Assembly (NCBI GenBank): GCA_963755375.1
Contig: CAVWKG010000016.1
Span: forward strand, 1,736,001-1,800,000
DNA from: Bog-473 sp963755375
Lineage (GTDB): Bacteria > Actinomycetota > Acidimicrobiia > Acidimicrobiales > RAAP-2
Reading direction: 5' to 3'
DNA: 64,000 nucleotides
In this document: in pieces, positions 8,120-16,352 of the stretch
Layout: each line of letters starts with the position of its first letter
How positions within the stretch are numbered: position 1 is the first letter of the stretch
Notes under the pieces: model-generated
Told to the model about the DNA's origin: nothing
Seen by the model: the letters and a program-made list of their open reading frames with translations, nothing else
Database searches by the model: none
Program-made: the position numbers and the translations under genes

Positions 8120-9340
8120 TCAGGACGACGAGGGGATACACGACCGGAGAGCATGGAGGGCCCGGCTGCCCCACGACCCGCCGACCTCGGCCCAGCGGGA
8201 CGGCTCCTCGAGCACGCCGTCGGCCTCGGCCCACAACTCGTCCTCGACCCGCGTGAGCGTCTCCCGGATCACGGCCAGCGCGCCGGGGTCGGCCTCGACG
8301 GACTGGCGGAGGGCGGCGGCGGCGTGCCACAGCTCCTCGCCGGAGAGCTCGACGGGAACGAACGGGGGTGGGCCGGCGGCCGTCCTGGGGAAGGCGGGCA
8401 CGTAGATGCTGGCGCACGGGCTTCCCGCTGCCACGTAGACACGCAACGGGGCCCCTTCGGCCAGATCAGGCGGCAGCTCGGCGATCATGGACGCTGTGGT
8501 CACGACCACGCCACGGACGTGCATGCAGACGCTGACGCCGCTGCCGTCGGCGCCCATCTCGGTCGGCGGCCGGTGGACCGGACCGTCGGTCCCGGGGGCG
8601 CCCCACGGACCCGTCCCGTGATCGCGCAGGTGGGCGGCGGTGGCGGCCGGCGTCAGCCCGCCGGAACCGGTCGACGCCAGGAAACGGCGGCTCGCCGCCA
8701 GGCGGACATCGGCGAAGGCCGTGGCTTTGGCGGGGTCGCGGAACCGGTCGAAGTCGTCACCCGCCCCGAGGCCGGCGGAGGCCCGCGTCCACCGGGTGCC
8801 GAGCATGATCCGATTGGAGATGGCCACGCCGGCGGGGAAGGGCGCGACGGCGTAGTCCGAGCCGGCCGTCTCGAGCACGAAGGCCTGGGTCGGGTCGGCG
8901 ATGAGGAAGGAGGAGTCGTAGGTCTCCTGGCGCACGGCGTCGGCGATGCCACCCTGTCCGCACGTCTCGAGGAGCCCGGTGAGCACGTCGACCGCCTCGT
9001 CCGCGCTGCGGGCACGCTCGAGCCCGAGGCGGACCAGGTCCATGCCGATCAGCCGGGGCTTGGTCGAGGAGGCGTCGTGGGTGGTGCTGACACGCTCGTT
9101 CCCGATGGCGACACCGTGCTCGTTGACGCCGTGCTCGGCGCCCCAGAGCCAGGTGGGGCAGGAGAGGAATGCGGCGTGCGCGCCGGTGTCTCCAATCGAG
9201 AGGTACTGCGTGCGCAACGTGCACCCCGCCGAGGCGCGGCGGCCGAAGGGCCAGGCAATCTGGACCTCGCCCGGCGGGCGGTCCGAATTCTTGGCGAACA
9301 CCATGCCGCGCCGACCGGGGGCGCACAGGGTGTCGCACAT
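8120..9340 (-). CDS. Secernin-like peptidase (family C69)
   Basis: The protein starts MCDTLCAPG followed by MVFAKNSDRPPGEVQ, the hallmark of secernins and C69 dipeptidases. These are Ntn-hydrolase-fold enzymes in which Cys2 becomes the N-terminal nucleophile after Met removal. Further family segments are WGAEHGVNEHGVAIGNE (~65-81), LVRLGLERARSADEAVDVL and SSFLIADPTQAFVLET. The length (406 residues) fits. ATG 9340 is fixed by the need for Cys at position 2. Only 36 bp separate it from the divergent P450 gene, so the two promoters must overlap. A cytoplasmic hydrolase of peptides or amides is the likely role; the true substrate is unknown. Confidence 0.87.
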   Translation of the reverse strand: MCDTLCAPGRRGMVFAKNSDRPPGEVQIAWPFGRRASAGCTLRTQYLSIGDTGAHAAFLSCPTWLWGAEHGVNEHGVAIGNERVSTTHDASSTKPRLIGMDLVRLGLERARSADEAVDVLTGLLETCGQGGIADAVRQETYDSSFLIADPTQAFVLETAGSDYAVAPFPAGVAISNRIMLGTRWTRASAGLGAGDDFDRFRDPAKATAFADVRLAASRRFLASTGSGGLTPAATAAHLRDHGTGPWGAPGTDGPVHRPPTEMGADGSGVSVCMHVRGVVVTTASMIAELPPDLAEGAPLRVYVAAGSPCASIYVPAFPRTAAGPPPFVPVELSGEELWHAAAALRQSVEADPGALAVIRETLTRVEDELWAEADGVLEEPSRWAEVGGSWGSRALHALRSCIPSSS

Positions 9341-9362
9341 GGTCGCAGTGTATTGAGCTGGG

Positions 9363-9368
9363 TAGGGT
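9363..9368 (+). promoter_or_regulatory. Candidate -10 box for a leaderless P450 transcript
   Basis: TAGGGT lies eight bases before the GTG at 9377, in the 36-bp gap between two divergent genes. An A/T-N-N-N-T hexamer at this distance is the usual arrangement for actinobacterial leaderless messages. No convincing -35 box is seen. Confidence 0.35.
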
Positions 9369-9376
9369 GGCATCTC

Positions 9377-10663
9377 GTGGAACCCCGCGCCGTCCTGGCC
9401 GTTGACGATATCGACCTCTCCGCCACCGAGTTCTGGGCCCGACCCTGGGAGGAGCGAGAGGGTGCCTTCCAGACACTCCGGCGTGAGCGCCCGATGCCCT
9501 TCTACGAGGAGCCCGAGATCCCCGAGGCGCTCACCTACGTCATCCCGAAGGGCAAGGGCTACTACGCACTGACGCGCCACGCCCACATTGCGGAGGCCAG
9601 CCGGCACCCCGAGATCTTCCAGTCGGGCCGCGGCGCCACCTCCATCGTCGACATGCCCGAAGAGATGCTCGACTTCTTCGGCTCCATGATCAACATGGAC
9701 AACCCGCGCCACGCGCGCCTGCGCCGAATCGTGTCTGCCGCGTTCAACCCGCGCATGATCAAGTCGATCGAGGATCGCATCGAGCTGGTGGCCGACGACG
9801 TCATCGACCGGGTGGCCCCCCGGGGCGGGTGCGACTTCGTGGTCGAAGTGGCGGCCCGCCTCCCGCTCGAGATCATCTGCGACATGATGGGCATCGCCGC
9901 CGCCGACTACGACACTGTGTTCCACGCGTCGAACGTCATCCTCTCGAGCGGCGACAGCGAGTACGTGTCCGAGGGCGAGGACCCGATGGTGGCCTTCATG
10001 ACCGCGGCACAACAGCTCAACATGCTGATGACCGACCTGGCCACCTTCCGCCGGGAGCACCCGACAGAAGACGTGACCTCGGCCCTGGTCAATACAAACG
10101 TCGACGGCGAGGCCCTCACCGACACCGAAGTGGCCGCCTTCTTCATTCTGCTCGTGGTCGCGGGCAACGAGACGACCCGCAACGCCATCAGCCACGGACT
10201 GCTGGCCATGACCACGCACCCGGACCAGCGGGCGCTGTGGCAGGCGGACCCGGCGGGCATCGCCGCCACCGGCGTCGACGAGGTGGTGCGCTGGGGGTCG
10301 CCCGTCATCTGGATGCGCCGCACCGTGGCCCGGGACACCTTGCTCGGTGACGTCGAGCTCGTCGAGGGCGACAAGGTGATCATGTTCTACAACTCAGCCA
10401 ACCGGGACGAGGACGTCTTCGCGGACCCCTTCACGTTCGACGTCCGGCGCGACCCCAATCCCCACATCGGGTTCGGTGCCGCAGGACCACACTTCTGCCT
10501 GGGGGCCCATCTGGCCCGCCAGGAGATCGACGTCATGTTCCGTCACCTGTTCGAGCGGCTGCCCGACATTGAGGCCGTGGGCGAGCCGGACCGTCTCCTC
10601 TCCCCCTTCATCAATGGGATCAAGCACCTCGACTGCCGCTTCACGCCCGCCGCGCCGCACTGA
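9377..10663 (+). CDS. Cytochrome P450 (CYP125/142-like group)
   Basis: This is a soluble bacterial P450 of 428 residues. The oxygen-activating I-helix is AGNETTRN (262-269), the K-helix ExxR is E302-V-V-R305, and the haem loop FGAAGPHFCLGAH (366-378) contains the thiolate ligand Cys374. The I-helix form VAGNETTRNAI and the N-terminal segments resemble actinobacterial P450s that oxidise steroid side chains (CYP125/CYP142 group), but substrate cannot be assigned from sequence. It needs ferredoxin and a reductase; a [3Fe-4S] ferredoxin gene lies 1.3 kb downstream on the other strand. GTG 9377 is chosen because the frame upstream is antisense to the peptidase gene and lacks P450 similarity. Confidence 0.92.
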   Translation: MEPRAVLAVDDIDLSATEFWARPWEEREGAFQTLRRERPMPFYEEPEIPEALTYVIPKGKGYYALTRHAHIAEASRHPEIFQSGRGATSIVDMPEEMLDFFGSMINMDNPRHARLRRIVSAAFNPRMIKSIEDRIELVADDVIDRVAPRGGCDFVVEVAARLPLEIICDMMGIAAADYDTVFHASNVILSSGDSEYVSEGEDPMVAFMTAAQQLNMLMTDLATFRREHPTEDVTSALVNTNVDGEALTDTEVAAFFILLVVAGNETTRNAISHGLLAMTTHPDQRALWQADPAGIAATGVDEVVRWGSPVIWMRRTVARDTLLGDVELVEGDKVIMFYNSANRDEDVFADPFTFDVRRDPNPHIGFGAAGPHFCLGAHLARQEIDVMFRHLFERLPDIEAVGEPDRLLSPFINGIKHLDCRFTPAAPH

Positions 10664-10684
10664 GCGCCCGGCGGCGCCGCTCAC

Positions 10685-11032
10685 TCAGCCGCTCGCCCAC
10701 TCTTGGAACGCCGCCAGCGCGCGCGGCCCCCACACCGTGCCGGGTCCACCGTTCATGGCGATGGCGATACCGATCATCTCCGCGACCTCCTCGGTGGTGG
10801 CGCCCCGGCGGGCCAGGTTGCGCCCGTGGGCGGCGATGCATCCGTCGCACTCCCGGGTGATGGAAATGGCGAGCGCGATGAGCTCCTTGGTGTTGACCGA
10901 CAACACACCCTCGGCGAAGGCCGCGTCGTGGAGCGCGCCGTAGCCCGCCATGACGTCGGGGATGGCCCCGCGCAGTGCCCGGTAAGGCTCGCGGAGGTCG
11001 TCCTGGATCTGATGAAAGTGTGCGTGTGCCAT
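10685..11032 (-). CDS. Carboxymuconolactone decarboxylase/AhpD-family protein
   Basis: This 115-residue all-helical protein belongs to the CMD/AhpD family. It carries the redox pair and proton relay ECDGCIAAHGRNLARRG (C-x-x-C-x-x-x-H) at about residues 61-77, preceded by LSVNTKELIALAISI. The CxxC form suggests AhpD-like peroxidase or disulphide chemistry rather than the cysteine-less decarboxylase. ATG 11032 gives MAHAHFH; an ATG-like start 15 bases earlier adds MPASA only. It is convergent with the P450 gene (21 bp) and follows the unknown regulator-like gene at 11058 in the same direction. Confidence 0.85.
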   Translation of the reverse strand: MAHAHFHQIQDDLREPYRALRGAIPDVMAGYGALHDAAFAEGVLSVNTKELIALAISITRECDGCIAAHGRNLARRGATTEEVAEMIGIAIAMNGGPGTVWGPRALAAFQEWASG

Positions 11033-11057
11033 GGCAGATGCTGGCACGCCGGCACGC

Positions 11058-11663
11058 TCAGACGCCGGCGGCGCCGCTCTTCGGGCCCTTGTTGCGGACC
11101 TCGTCGACGGCGGACATGGCGACGCGCAGTTCGCGGATCCACTCGGCCTCGTGTTGGGCCACCAGACGGACGCACCAGGCCAGGGCCTCGCTCCGGCTCC
11201 GCGCCACTCCGGCGTCGATCAACGTATCGAGGGCCTGGCGGTCGTCCATGCGGAGCCGGGTCATGACCGGCACTCCCGCCGTCGTGAAGAGGACGCGGGA
11301 TCCCCCGCACTCGGCCCCCCATGACACGGTGCGGCGGAAGGCCGGCTGGGCCTCGTCGGCGATGCGCATACGGGCGACGCGGCTCTCCTCCCGGAAACCG
11401 CTGATGCGGGCCTGCTCGGCGACCCGGACCTCGTCCTCGCCCGCCCCGTCGGGGAGCTGGGGCGGGGCGAGCGTCCCCACGACCTGGATCTCGTCACTGT
11501 CGATGACAATGGTCGGGCTATCCGAGTACCAGGTCCCCGGCACCCGCCCGGCGAACCAGGCTCCGATCAGCCTCTCCTGCTCAGGCCCTGAGGGTGGCGG
11601 GCTGGCTGAACGCCGCCTCCCTCGCTGGCCGCCTCTTCCGGTTTCGTTCGTATCTTGCGTCAT
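11058..11663 (-). CDS. Uncharacterised protein, possible ribbon-helix-helix domain
   Basis: This 201-residue protein is not recognised as a named family. The first ~30 residues are rich in Gly, Arg and Ser and look disordered. Residues ~35-130 are mixed and predicted beta-rich (GAWFAGRVPGTWYSDSPTIV, RVLFTTAGVPVMT). The end, RLRMDDRQALDTLIDAG followed by ARSRSEALAWCVRLVAQH, resembles a ribbon-helix-helix DNA-binding unit (strand, helix, turn with SRSEAL, helix). The promoter overlaps a triple 8-bp direct repeat (11664-11684), as expected if the protein regulates itself. The family assignment is inference. Confidence 0.6.
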   Translation of the reverse strand: MTQDTNETGRGGQRGRRRSASPPPSGPEQERLIGAWFAGRVPGTWYSDSPTIVIDSDEIQVVGTLAPPQLPDGAGEDEVRVAEQARISGFREESRVARMRIADEAQPAFRRTVSWGAECGGSRVLFTTAGVPVMTRLRMDDRQALDTLIDAGVARSRSEALAWCVRLVAQHEAEWIRELRVAMSAVDEVRNKGPKSGAAGV

Positions 11664-11697
11664 ATTACTAGATTACATGATTACCCAAAGACTGCAA
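11664..11697 (-). promoter_or_regulatory. Leaderless promoter overlapped by three 8-bp-spaced repeats
   Basis: On the reverse strand, -35 TTGCAG (11697-11692), a 16-nt spacer and -10 TAATCT (11675-11670) precede the ATG at 11663, which again implies a leaderless message. GTAAT occurs three times with an exact 8-base period between 11684 and 11664 (GTAATCAT, GTAATCTA, GTAATATG), covering the -10 and abutting the start codon. Tandem direct repeats with a period near one turn of DNA or less are typical of ribbon-helix-helix operators. Confidence 0.6.
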
Positions 11698-11781
11698 GCG
11701 GTGCCAACGGCGAGATGATGAGCCGCTGAGACGTCGTGGGAGGTCCAAGAGCATGGCGTCGATTGTGACGCCGCTGGACCC

Positions 11782-11991
11782 TCAGTGACCGCCCTTGCGC
11801 TCCCGCAGCGTGATGGCGCGCCGTGGACAGTCCCGAGCCGCACGCTTTGCCGCACTGGCGAGCTCGGGTGGCAGCGGCTTGCCGTCCACGATCGGGTAGC
11901 CCCACTCGTCGAGCGAGATGGACTCGGGCAAGAGCTCAGCGCAGTAGCCGTAGGCGTCGCAGGCCACCGGGTCGATGAGGATGCGGAGCAC
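11782..11991 (-). CDS. [3Fe-4S]-type ferredoxin
   Basis: This 69-residue ferredoxin shows the C-x5-C...C-P arrangement of one-cluster actinobacterial ferredoxins that serve P450s and flavoproteins: ACDAYGYCAELLPESI (residues ~10-25) and ARDCPRRAITL near the C-terminus. The cysteine normally found between the first two is absent, so a [3Fe-4S] rather than [4Fe-4S] cluster is expected. GTG 11991 follows the stop of the NuoF-like gene by two bases, so it is the last gene of the electron-transfer operon. It is a likely electron carrier between the NuoF-like flavoprotein and an acceptor, possibly including the nearby P450. Confidence 0.88.
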   Translation of the reverse strand: MLRILIDPVACDAYGYCAELLPESISLDEWGYPIVDGKPLPPELASAAKRAARDCPRRAITLRERKGGH

Positions 11992-11993
11992 GG

Positions 11994-13279
11994 TCAGGCC
12001 ACCCGCAGGGTGTCGGGGAACCGAAGCTGCGACAGCCGGTTCCAGTGCGGGCACGGCCCGCCGTTGGCATGCAGGCCGACGTCGGCCGCGAAGACGTGCA
12101 GCGCGCTGCGCACCAGGTTCACGGCTCCGTCGGGATGCCGGCAGGCACCCCGGCCGTCGACCTGGCGGAGCCGGCGGTCCAGGCGGGCCAGGAGGCCTGC
12201 ATCGACCTGGCCCCGGGCCAGCCGCGTCAGGTCGTCGGCAACGGCCGGCAGCCCGTAGACACACGGGCCGCACTGGCCGGCGCTCTGGCCGGCCAGATAG
12301 TGGGCGACGCGCGCCGACTCCATGAGCCCGCAGGCCTCCCGGCCGAGCACGATGATGATGCCGACCCCGGCGGTAGCCCCGATGGCACGGAGCGAGAGCG
12401 AGGCGTAGGGCGTCGTGAAGCGCGCCGGATCCACCCAGGCGCCGCCGTACCCCCCGACGAGGAATGCCTGTGGCGGGCCGGTCGGGGTGGCCCGGTTGGC
12501 CACGTCGATCAATGGCGTTCCCCGGTCGATCTCCACCACACCGGGGTGCTCCACGGCGCCGGAGATCGTCACGAGGCACGTCCCCGGGTCTTCGACCAGG
12601 CCGTGGCCCCGGAAGGCGTCAGGACCGGCGCGGGCGATCATCGCCACGTGCGCCAGGGTCTCGGCGTTGTGGACCAGCGCGCCGTGGCGCCCGATGCGCA
12701 GGGTGGTGCCCTTGTCCGGACGGAAGGACGGGAGCGACTCGCCAGACTCGACCCAGCGCGCCAGCGCTGACTCCTCGCCGGCGATGAACCGATCGGGTGG
12801 CCGCACCATGACCTCGGGAACCGGTGCGCAGGCGGCCGCCACGCGCTCGTCCAGTGCTCGGACCACCGCCGAGGCCACCTGGTGACGCCCCTCAGGCACG
12901 CACACAATCACGCGTCGAGCGCCACTGGCGGCGGCCAGGAGCTGGGCGCCGTCCAGTACCAGGTGCGGCGACCGGATGAGCAGGAGCTTGTCCTTGTCAC
13001 TGGCCGGCTCACCCTCCATGGCATTGACCAGGACGGTGCCGCCGGGTCCGCCGGCGTGGGCGACGGCGAGCTTGATGGCGGCCGGGAAGCCGGCCCCGCC
13101 CCGGCCGGACAGGCCGGAGGCCTCGAGCACCGAGACGAACGCATCGCGCCAACCCCGGCGCGCGGCGCAGGCAGCGGGACCGGACCAAGGGTGGCGACGT
13201 GACCGGCCAGATCGGTCGGATGGCCGAGCAGCCGGTAACGGCCCGTGGCGGTGGGGAGGGTCTCGCTCACATTAGACAC
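11994..13279 (-). CDS. NuoF-like FMN/Fe-S flavoprotein (frame break near 13160)
   Basis: This is a homologue of the 51-kDa subunit of complex I (NuoF/HoxF). It has the FMN-binding GLSGRGGAGFPAAIKLA, VNAMEGEPASDKDK, an SLBB-like middle part (LVTISGAVEHPGVVEI), and a C-terminal cluster region with SAGQCGPCVYG, GRGACRHPDGA and GGPCPHW. The N-terminal ~40 residues (VSETLPTATGRYRLLGHPTD) lie in a different frame. One base added in the GGGGTTGG run near 13160 joins them through WRDAFVSVLEASGLSG, so this is one gene with a single-base lesion or a sequencing error. GTG 13279 or 13270 is the start, overlapping or abutting the ferric-reductase-like gene. It probably oxidises NAD(P)H and feeds the ferredoxin or membrane cytochrome. 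Confidence 0.78.
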
Positions 13280-13916
13280 GACGGGTTCCCGCCCTGGTCC
13301 GCGCCGTCAGGGCGAGGTGCTTCGGAGGAGCTTCGGTGAGGGCAGCGTGGGCCGACCGGGCCGAGGTCTGCCGAGAAACCACCCGGAGTCGCCAGACCAG
13401 CGCGGCAGCGACCGCGGCGACACACGCGACGCCGAGCACGATGACCCACGACTCGCGGGCGTCGGTGCCCATGCCGAAGGTGTGGGCCAGAGCGACTGGC
13501 CAGCTCAGATAGGCCAGCCAGTGGATGGCGCGCCACGTCCCCGGGCGCATCCTCGCCCGCAGCAGGCTGGTCGCGAAGACGGCGATCATCAGATCGAGCG
13601 AGATGGCGCCCACTCCGACCCAGAACCGCCCGTAACTCGATGTGAACGGGATGATGATGGCGGCCCAGCTGATGGAGACGAAGGTGTCGAGCACGCTGGT
13701 GAGAACATGGATGGCGAGGAACACGACGGCGATCATGGAGATACGGCGATGCATCTCCTGCTGCGCGAAACCGGGCCAGTTGCGGGCCCGGGCCCGCGTC
13801 GTGGTCGTGATCCCGAGCACCATGGTCAGGGTCAGGAGGATCAGCGCCATGAGGCCGCTGGCCCGGGTGGTGTACCAGAGTGCGGTCGAGTTCACGGCGC
13901 CGGCTCCTGCGGCCAC
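13272..13916 (-). CDS. Ferric-reductase-like transmembrane protein
   Basis: This 214-residue protein has six predicted membrane helices of the ferric-reductase/MsrQ (YedZ) type. Probable haem-ligand histidines are in FAQQEMHRRISM, VVFLAIHVLTSV, WRAIHWLAYLSW and ALAHTFGMGTDA. Proteins of this kind carry electrons across the membrane through b haems. The gene sits between apbE (25-nt overlap) and the NuoF-like gene. The set suggests electron flow from cytoplasmic NAD(P)H or ferredoxin to an exported flavin. GTG 13916 is the start. Confidence 0.85.
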   Translation of the reverse strand: MAAGAGAVNSTALWYTTRASGLMALILLTLTMVLGITTTTRARARNWPGFAQQEMHRRISMIAVVFLAIHVLTSVLDTFVSISWAAIIIPFTSSYGRFWVGVGAISLDLMIAVFATSLLRARMRPGTWRAIHWLAYLSWPVALAHTFGMGTDARESWVIVLGVACVAAVAAALVWRLRVVSRQTSARSAHAALTEAPPKHLALTARTRAGTRRV

Positions 13917-14842
13917 CCGTTGACGGAGAACACCTTGCCGTCGGAGCGCACGAGTCGGACCGACTGGCCGAAGCGCCCCAGCTCGTCCAGAGCGCGCTCA
14001 CCCCACACGATGGCGGCGGTCGTCACCAGGTTGGCCTCGACGCAGCTGGAGCCGGTCGCCGACACGAGGACCCAGTAAGCCTCCACGGAGTCCCCGGTCC
14101 TCGGATCGACTATGTGGTGGACGTCACGGTCGCCTGCCCGCCACGTTCGGACCGATGGGGCCGAGCTGGCCAGGCCACCCGCCCTGATGGCGACCACCTG
14201 GTCGACGTCCTCGGCCGGGGTCGACGATTCGCGAGCGATGCCGATCGCCCACCCGTCGGTCGGGGGTGGACCGGCGACGGCGACGTCCCCACCGAGGCTC
14301 ACCAGGGTGCCCGACCCGATCCGACCCGCGATACGGGCGGCAGCCCGATCGGCCGCCAACGCCTTGGCGGAGGATCCGAGGTCGAGACGAACACCGCGCG
14401 GGATGCGGACGGTGCGGTCGTGTGGATTGAGCTGCACGTGCTGGAAGCCCGCCACTGGGCCAAGCACGTTGGGCGGAGCGAGAGGACGGGACCGGACGTC
14501 GGCCAGGTCGGCGTCATAGCCCAGCGCCGCGATGGCGTTGCCGATGGTGGGGTCGACGGCGCCGCCCGTGCGCTGTGCTGCCTCGAGCGCGACCGAAAGC
14601 GCCTCGAAGAGGAGCTCACTGACGGCAATCGGTCGGCCGGCGTTGGCGTGGACCGCATGCAATTCCGAGTCCTTGCGGAACCGACTGCAGGCGAGATCGA
14701 TGGCGGCGAGCTCGTCCGCCAGTATGTGCTCGGCGGCGTCGGCGTCGGCCGGCTCCGGCACCACCACGGTGGCCGTGGTGCCGATGGCCCGGAAGGAGCG
14801 GGTCGTCAAGCCCGGCTCCGGAACGACGGCTGCCTGCGTCAC
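13892..14842 (-). CDS. apbE: FAD:protein FMN transferase
   Basis: ApbE is an exported or membrane-anchored transferase that links FMN covalently to Ser or Thr of target redox proteins, with FAD as donor. This 316-residue protein has RSFRAIGTTATVVV at the start, EAAQRTGGAVDPTIGNAIAA (~92-111), LDLGSSAKALAADRAA with the FAD-binding region (~165-180), TLVSLGGDVAVAGPP and the C-terminal VSATGSSCVEANLVTTAAIV. In this last segment the usual metal-binding TAxxAD is altered. No clear signal peptide is visible after GTG 14842. The start overlaps the Ser-rich gene by 4 nt (GTGA). Its expected FMN-binding substrate domain is not found in the operon. Confidence 0.88.
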   Translation of the reverse strand: MTQAAVVPEPGLTTRSFRAIGTTATVVVPEPADADAAEHILADELAAIDLACSRFRKDSELHAVHANAGRPIAVSELLFEALSVALEAAQRTGGAVDPTIGNAIAALGYDADLADVRSRPLAPPNVLGPVAGFQHVQLNPHDRTVRIPRGVRLDLGSSAKALAADRAAARIAGRIGSGTLVSLGGDVAVAGPPPTDGWAIGIARESSTPAEDVDQVVAIRAGGLASSAPSVRTWRAGDRDVHHIVDPRTGDSVEAYWVLVSATGSSCVEANLVTTAAIVWGERALDELGRFGQSVRLVRSDGKVFSVNGWPQEPAP

Positions 14843-15183
14843 GAAGAGGTTCCGCCCGATGTCACCGTAGGCGCGGAGGAGCTGGCCGTCGGCGACGAGG
14901 AGGACGACGAGGTGCCCGTGTTCTCCGTGGTGCCGGAGTCCGACGTCGTGCCCGAAGCGCTCCCACTGCTCGATGTCGAAGCCGATCCCGATGACGAGGA
15001 GCTCGCGCCCGAGGTGGCTGTGGTCCCGGCCGCTCGGGCGCCGGGCCGATCGTGGGCCACCACGATCCCGATGGCCACCGTGGCGCCGGTCGCCGCGAGG
15101 ACCGCGCCCCGGGTGAAGGTGCGCAGCCGGGACTTGGCTCTGTCTCTCTGTGCGGGCGTGCTCGCCTGGCCTGGGGCTGACAT
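14839..15183 (-). CDS. Ser/Thr-rich membrane-anchored protein of the apbE operon
   Basis: This 114-residue protein has a basic cytoplasmic start (RDRAKSRLRTFTR), one membrane helix (GAVLAATGATVAIGIVVAH, ~26-44) and a ~70-residue outward tail made almost only of Ser, Thr, Gly and Ala. In similar actinobacterial operons a Ser-rich linker joins such an anchor to an FMN_bind domain, the ApbE substrate; here the protein stops after the linker and overlaps apbE by 4 nt. The tail includes TSGASSSSS, which resembles the S/T-G-A-S/T core of flavinylation sites, although the surrounding FMN_bind fold is absent. Whether it is flavinylated is unknown. ATG 15183 has AAAGGA 12 bases upstream. Confidence 0.65.
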   Translation of the reverse strand: MSAPGQASTPAQRDRAKSRLRTFTRGAVLAATGATVAIGIVVAHDRPGARAAGTTATSGASSSSSGSASTSSSGSASGTTSDSGTTENTGTSSSSSSPTASSSAPTVTSGGTSS

Positions 15184-15200
15184 GTGGTTTGAAGTCCTTT

Positions 15201-15223
15201 GTTGGGAACGCCCCTATCCCAAC
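15201..15223. promoter_or_regulatory. Inverted repeat in the divergent apbE-operon/hydrolase promoter region
   Basis: GTTGGGA (15201-15207) and TCCCAAC (15217-15223) form a perfect 7-bp dyad with a 9-nt spacer, 18 bp upstream of the Ser-rich gene. It is placed where an operator or a leader hairpin for the electron-transfer operon would sit. No regulator is identified. Confidence 0.4.
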
Positions 15224-15358
15224 ATGCTCGAATCGACTCTGACGCAGGACCGGCTGTGGTCCGGCTGTGACATTCTGCCCCATCTCCCCGCCCGGGAATC
15301 GTCGCACCCAGCTACGATCGCCCGCGCCCGACACACACGGAGCAGACAAGGGGAGGCG

Positions 15359-16330
15359 ATGGCCCAGGTCAACACCGTTCGAGGACCGGTCGACGGGGGC
15401 CAACTGGGGCGCACCCTCATGCACGAGCACCTCTTCGTGCTGAGTCCCGAGATTGAGAAGACGGCAGATGAGTGGGACGAGGCCGCCGAACGGGCCCGCG
15501 CGGTGACCAAGCTTCGCGAGCTCAAGGAGCACGGGATCGACACGCTCGTCGACCTCACCGTGGTGGGACTGGGCCGCTACATCCCGCGGGTGCTCACCAT
15601 CGCAGAGCAGGTGCCCGAGATCAATGTCGTCGTGGCGACCGGTGTGTACACCTACAACGAGGTCCCGATGTACTTCCACTTCCGGGGACCCGGGACGATC
15701 CTCGGAGGGCCAGAGCCCATGGTGGACGTCTTCATACGCGAGATACACGAGGGGATCGGTGAGACGGGCGTGCGGGCCGGCATCCTCAAGTGCGCCTCCG
15801 ACCGTCCTGGCATCACCGCCGGTGTGGAGCGCGTGCTCAGAGCCGTGGCGCAGGCACACCGGGCCACCGGGGTACCGATCACCACGCACACCCCGACACC
15901 CCCCGAGCCCTGGGGTCTCGAGCAGCAGCGCATCTTCAAGGAAGAGGGCGTCGACCTGACACGGGTGGTCATCGGCCACAGCGGTGGCACCGTCAACACC
16001 GACTACCACCTGAGCCTGATCGACAACGGCTCGTACCTGGGCTTTGATCACTTCGGACTGCCAGGCATCACCCTGGAGGAGCGCGTCGATGCCGTGGCAC
16101 GCCTGTGTGCGCGCGGATACGCCGAGCGGATCGTCCTCTCGCACGACGCCATGTGCTTCGTCGACTGGTTTCCCAGGACCGTGATGGACGCCTCGAGCAG
16201 CTGGCGCTGGACCTACATTTCCGACGAGGTACTCCCGGTCATGCGCGCCCGCGGCGTCAGCGATGCCGACATCGCCACGATGCTGGTGGCCAACCCCCGC
16301 ACCATCCTCGAGGGGGGCGCCTCGTACTGA
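15359..16330 (+). CDS. Phosphotriesterase-family metal hydrolase
   Basis: This 323-residue (beta/alpha)8 amidohydrolase contains the binuclear-metal ligands of the PTE family in order: TLMHEHLF (H22, H24), the bridging carboxylated-lysine site GILKCASD (~145), PITTHTPT, VVIGHSGG, and LSHDAMCF with the catalytic Asp. Family members are mostly lactonases, with phosphotriesterase activity as a side reaction, so a lactone or ester is the likelier substrate. AAGGGGAGG precedes the ATG closely. An AMP-ligase gene follows 22 bp after the stop and a crotonase gene after that, indicating an acid-degradation operon in which this enzyme may open a lactone before CoA activation. Confidence 0.88.
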   Translation: MAQVNTVRGPVDGGQLGRTLMHEHLFVLSPEIEKTADEWDEAAERARAVTKLRELKEHGIDTLVDLTVVGLGRYIPRVLTIAEQVPEINVVVATGVYTYNEVPMYFHFRGPGTILGGPEPMVDVFIREIHEGIGETGVRAGILKCASDRPGITAGVERVLRAVAQAHRATGVPITTHTPTPPEPWGLEQQRIFKEEGVDLTRVVIGHSGGTVNTDYHLSLIDNGSYLGFDHFGLPGITLEERVDAVARLCARGYAERIVLSHDAMCFVDWFPRTVMDASSSWRWTYISDEVLPVMRARGVSDADIATMLVANPRTILEGGASY

Positions 16331-16352
16331 TGCGGCGACGCGGCGCGCGGGC

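Noticed and set aside
8153..9376. Forward open frame extending the P450 gene 400 codons upstream
   Set aside because: This part is antisense to the secernin-like gene, has no P450 similarity, and the P450 fold starts after 9377.
9341..10219. Reverse frame extending the secernin-like protein N-terminally
   Set aside because: C69 enzymes need Cys at position 2; the extension is antisense to the P450 gene.
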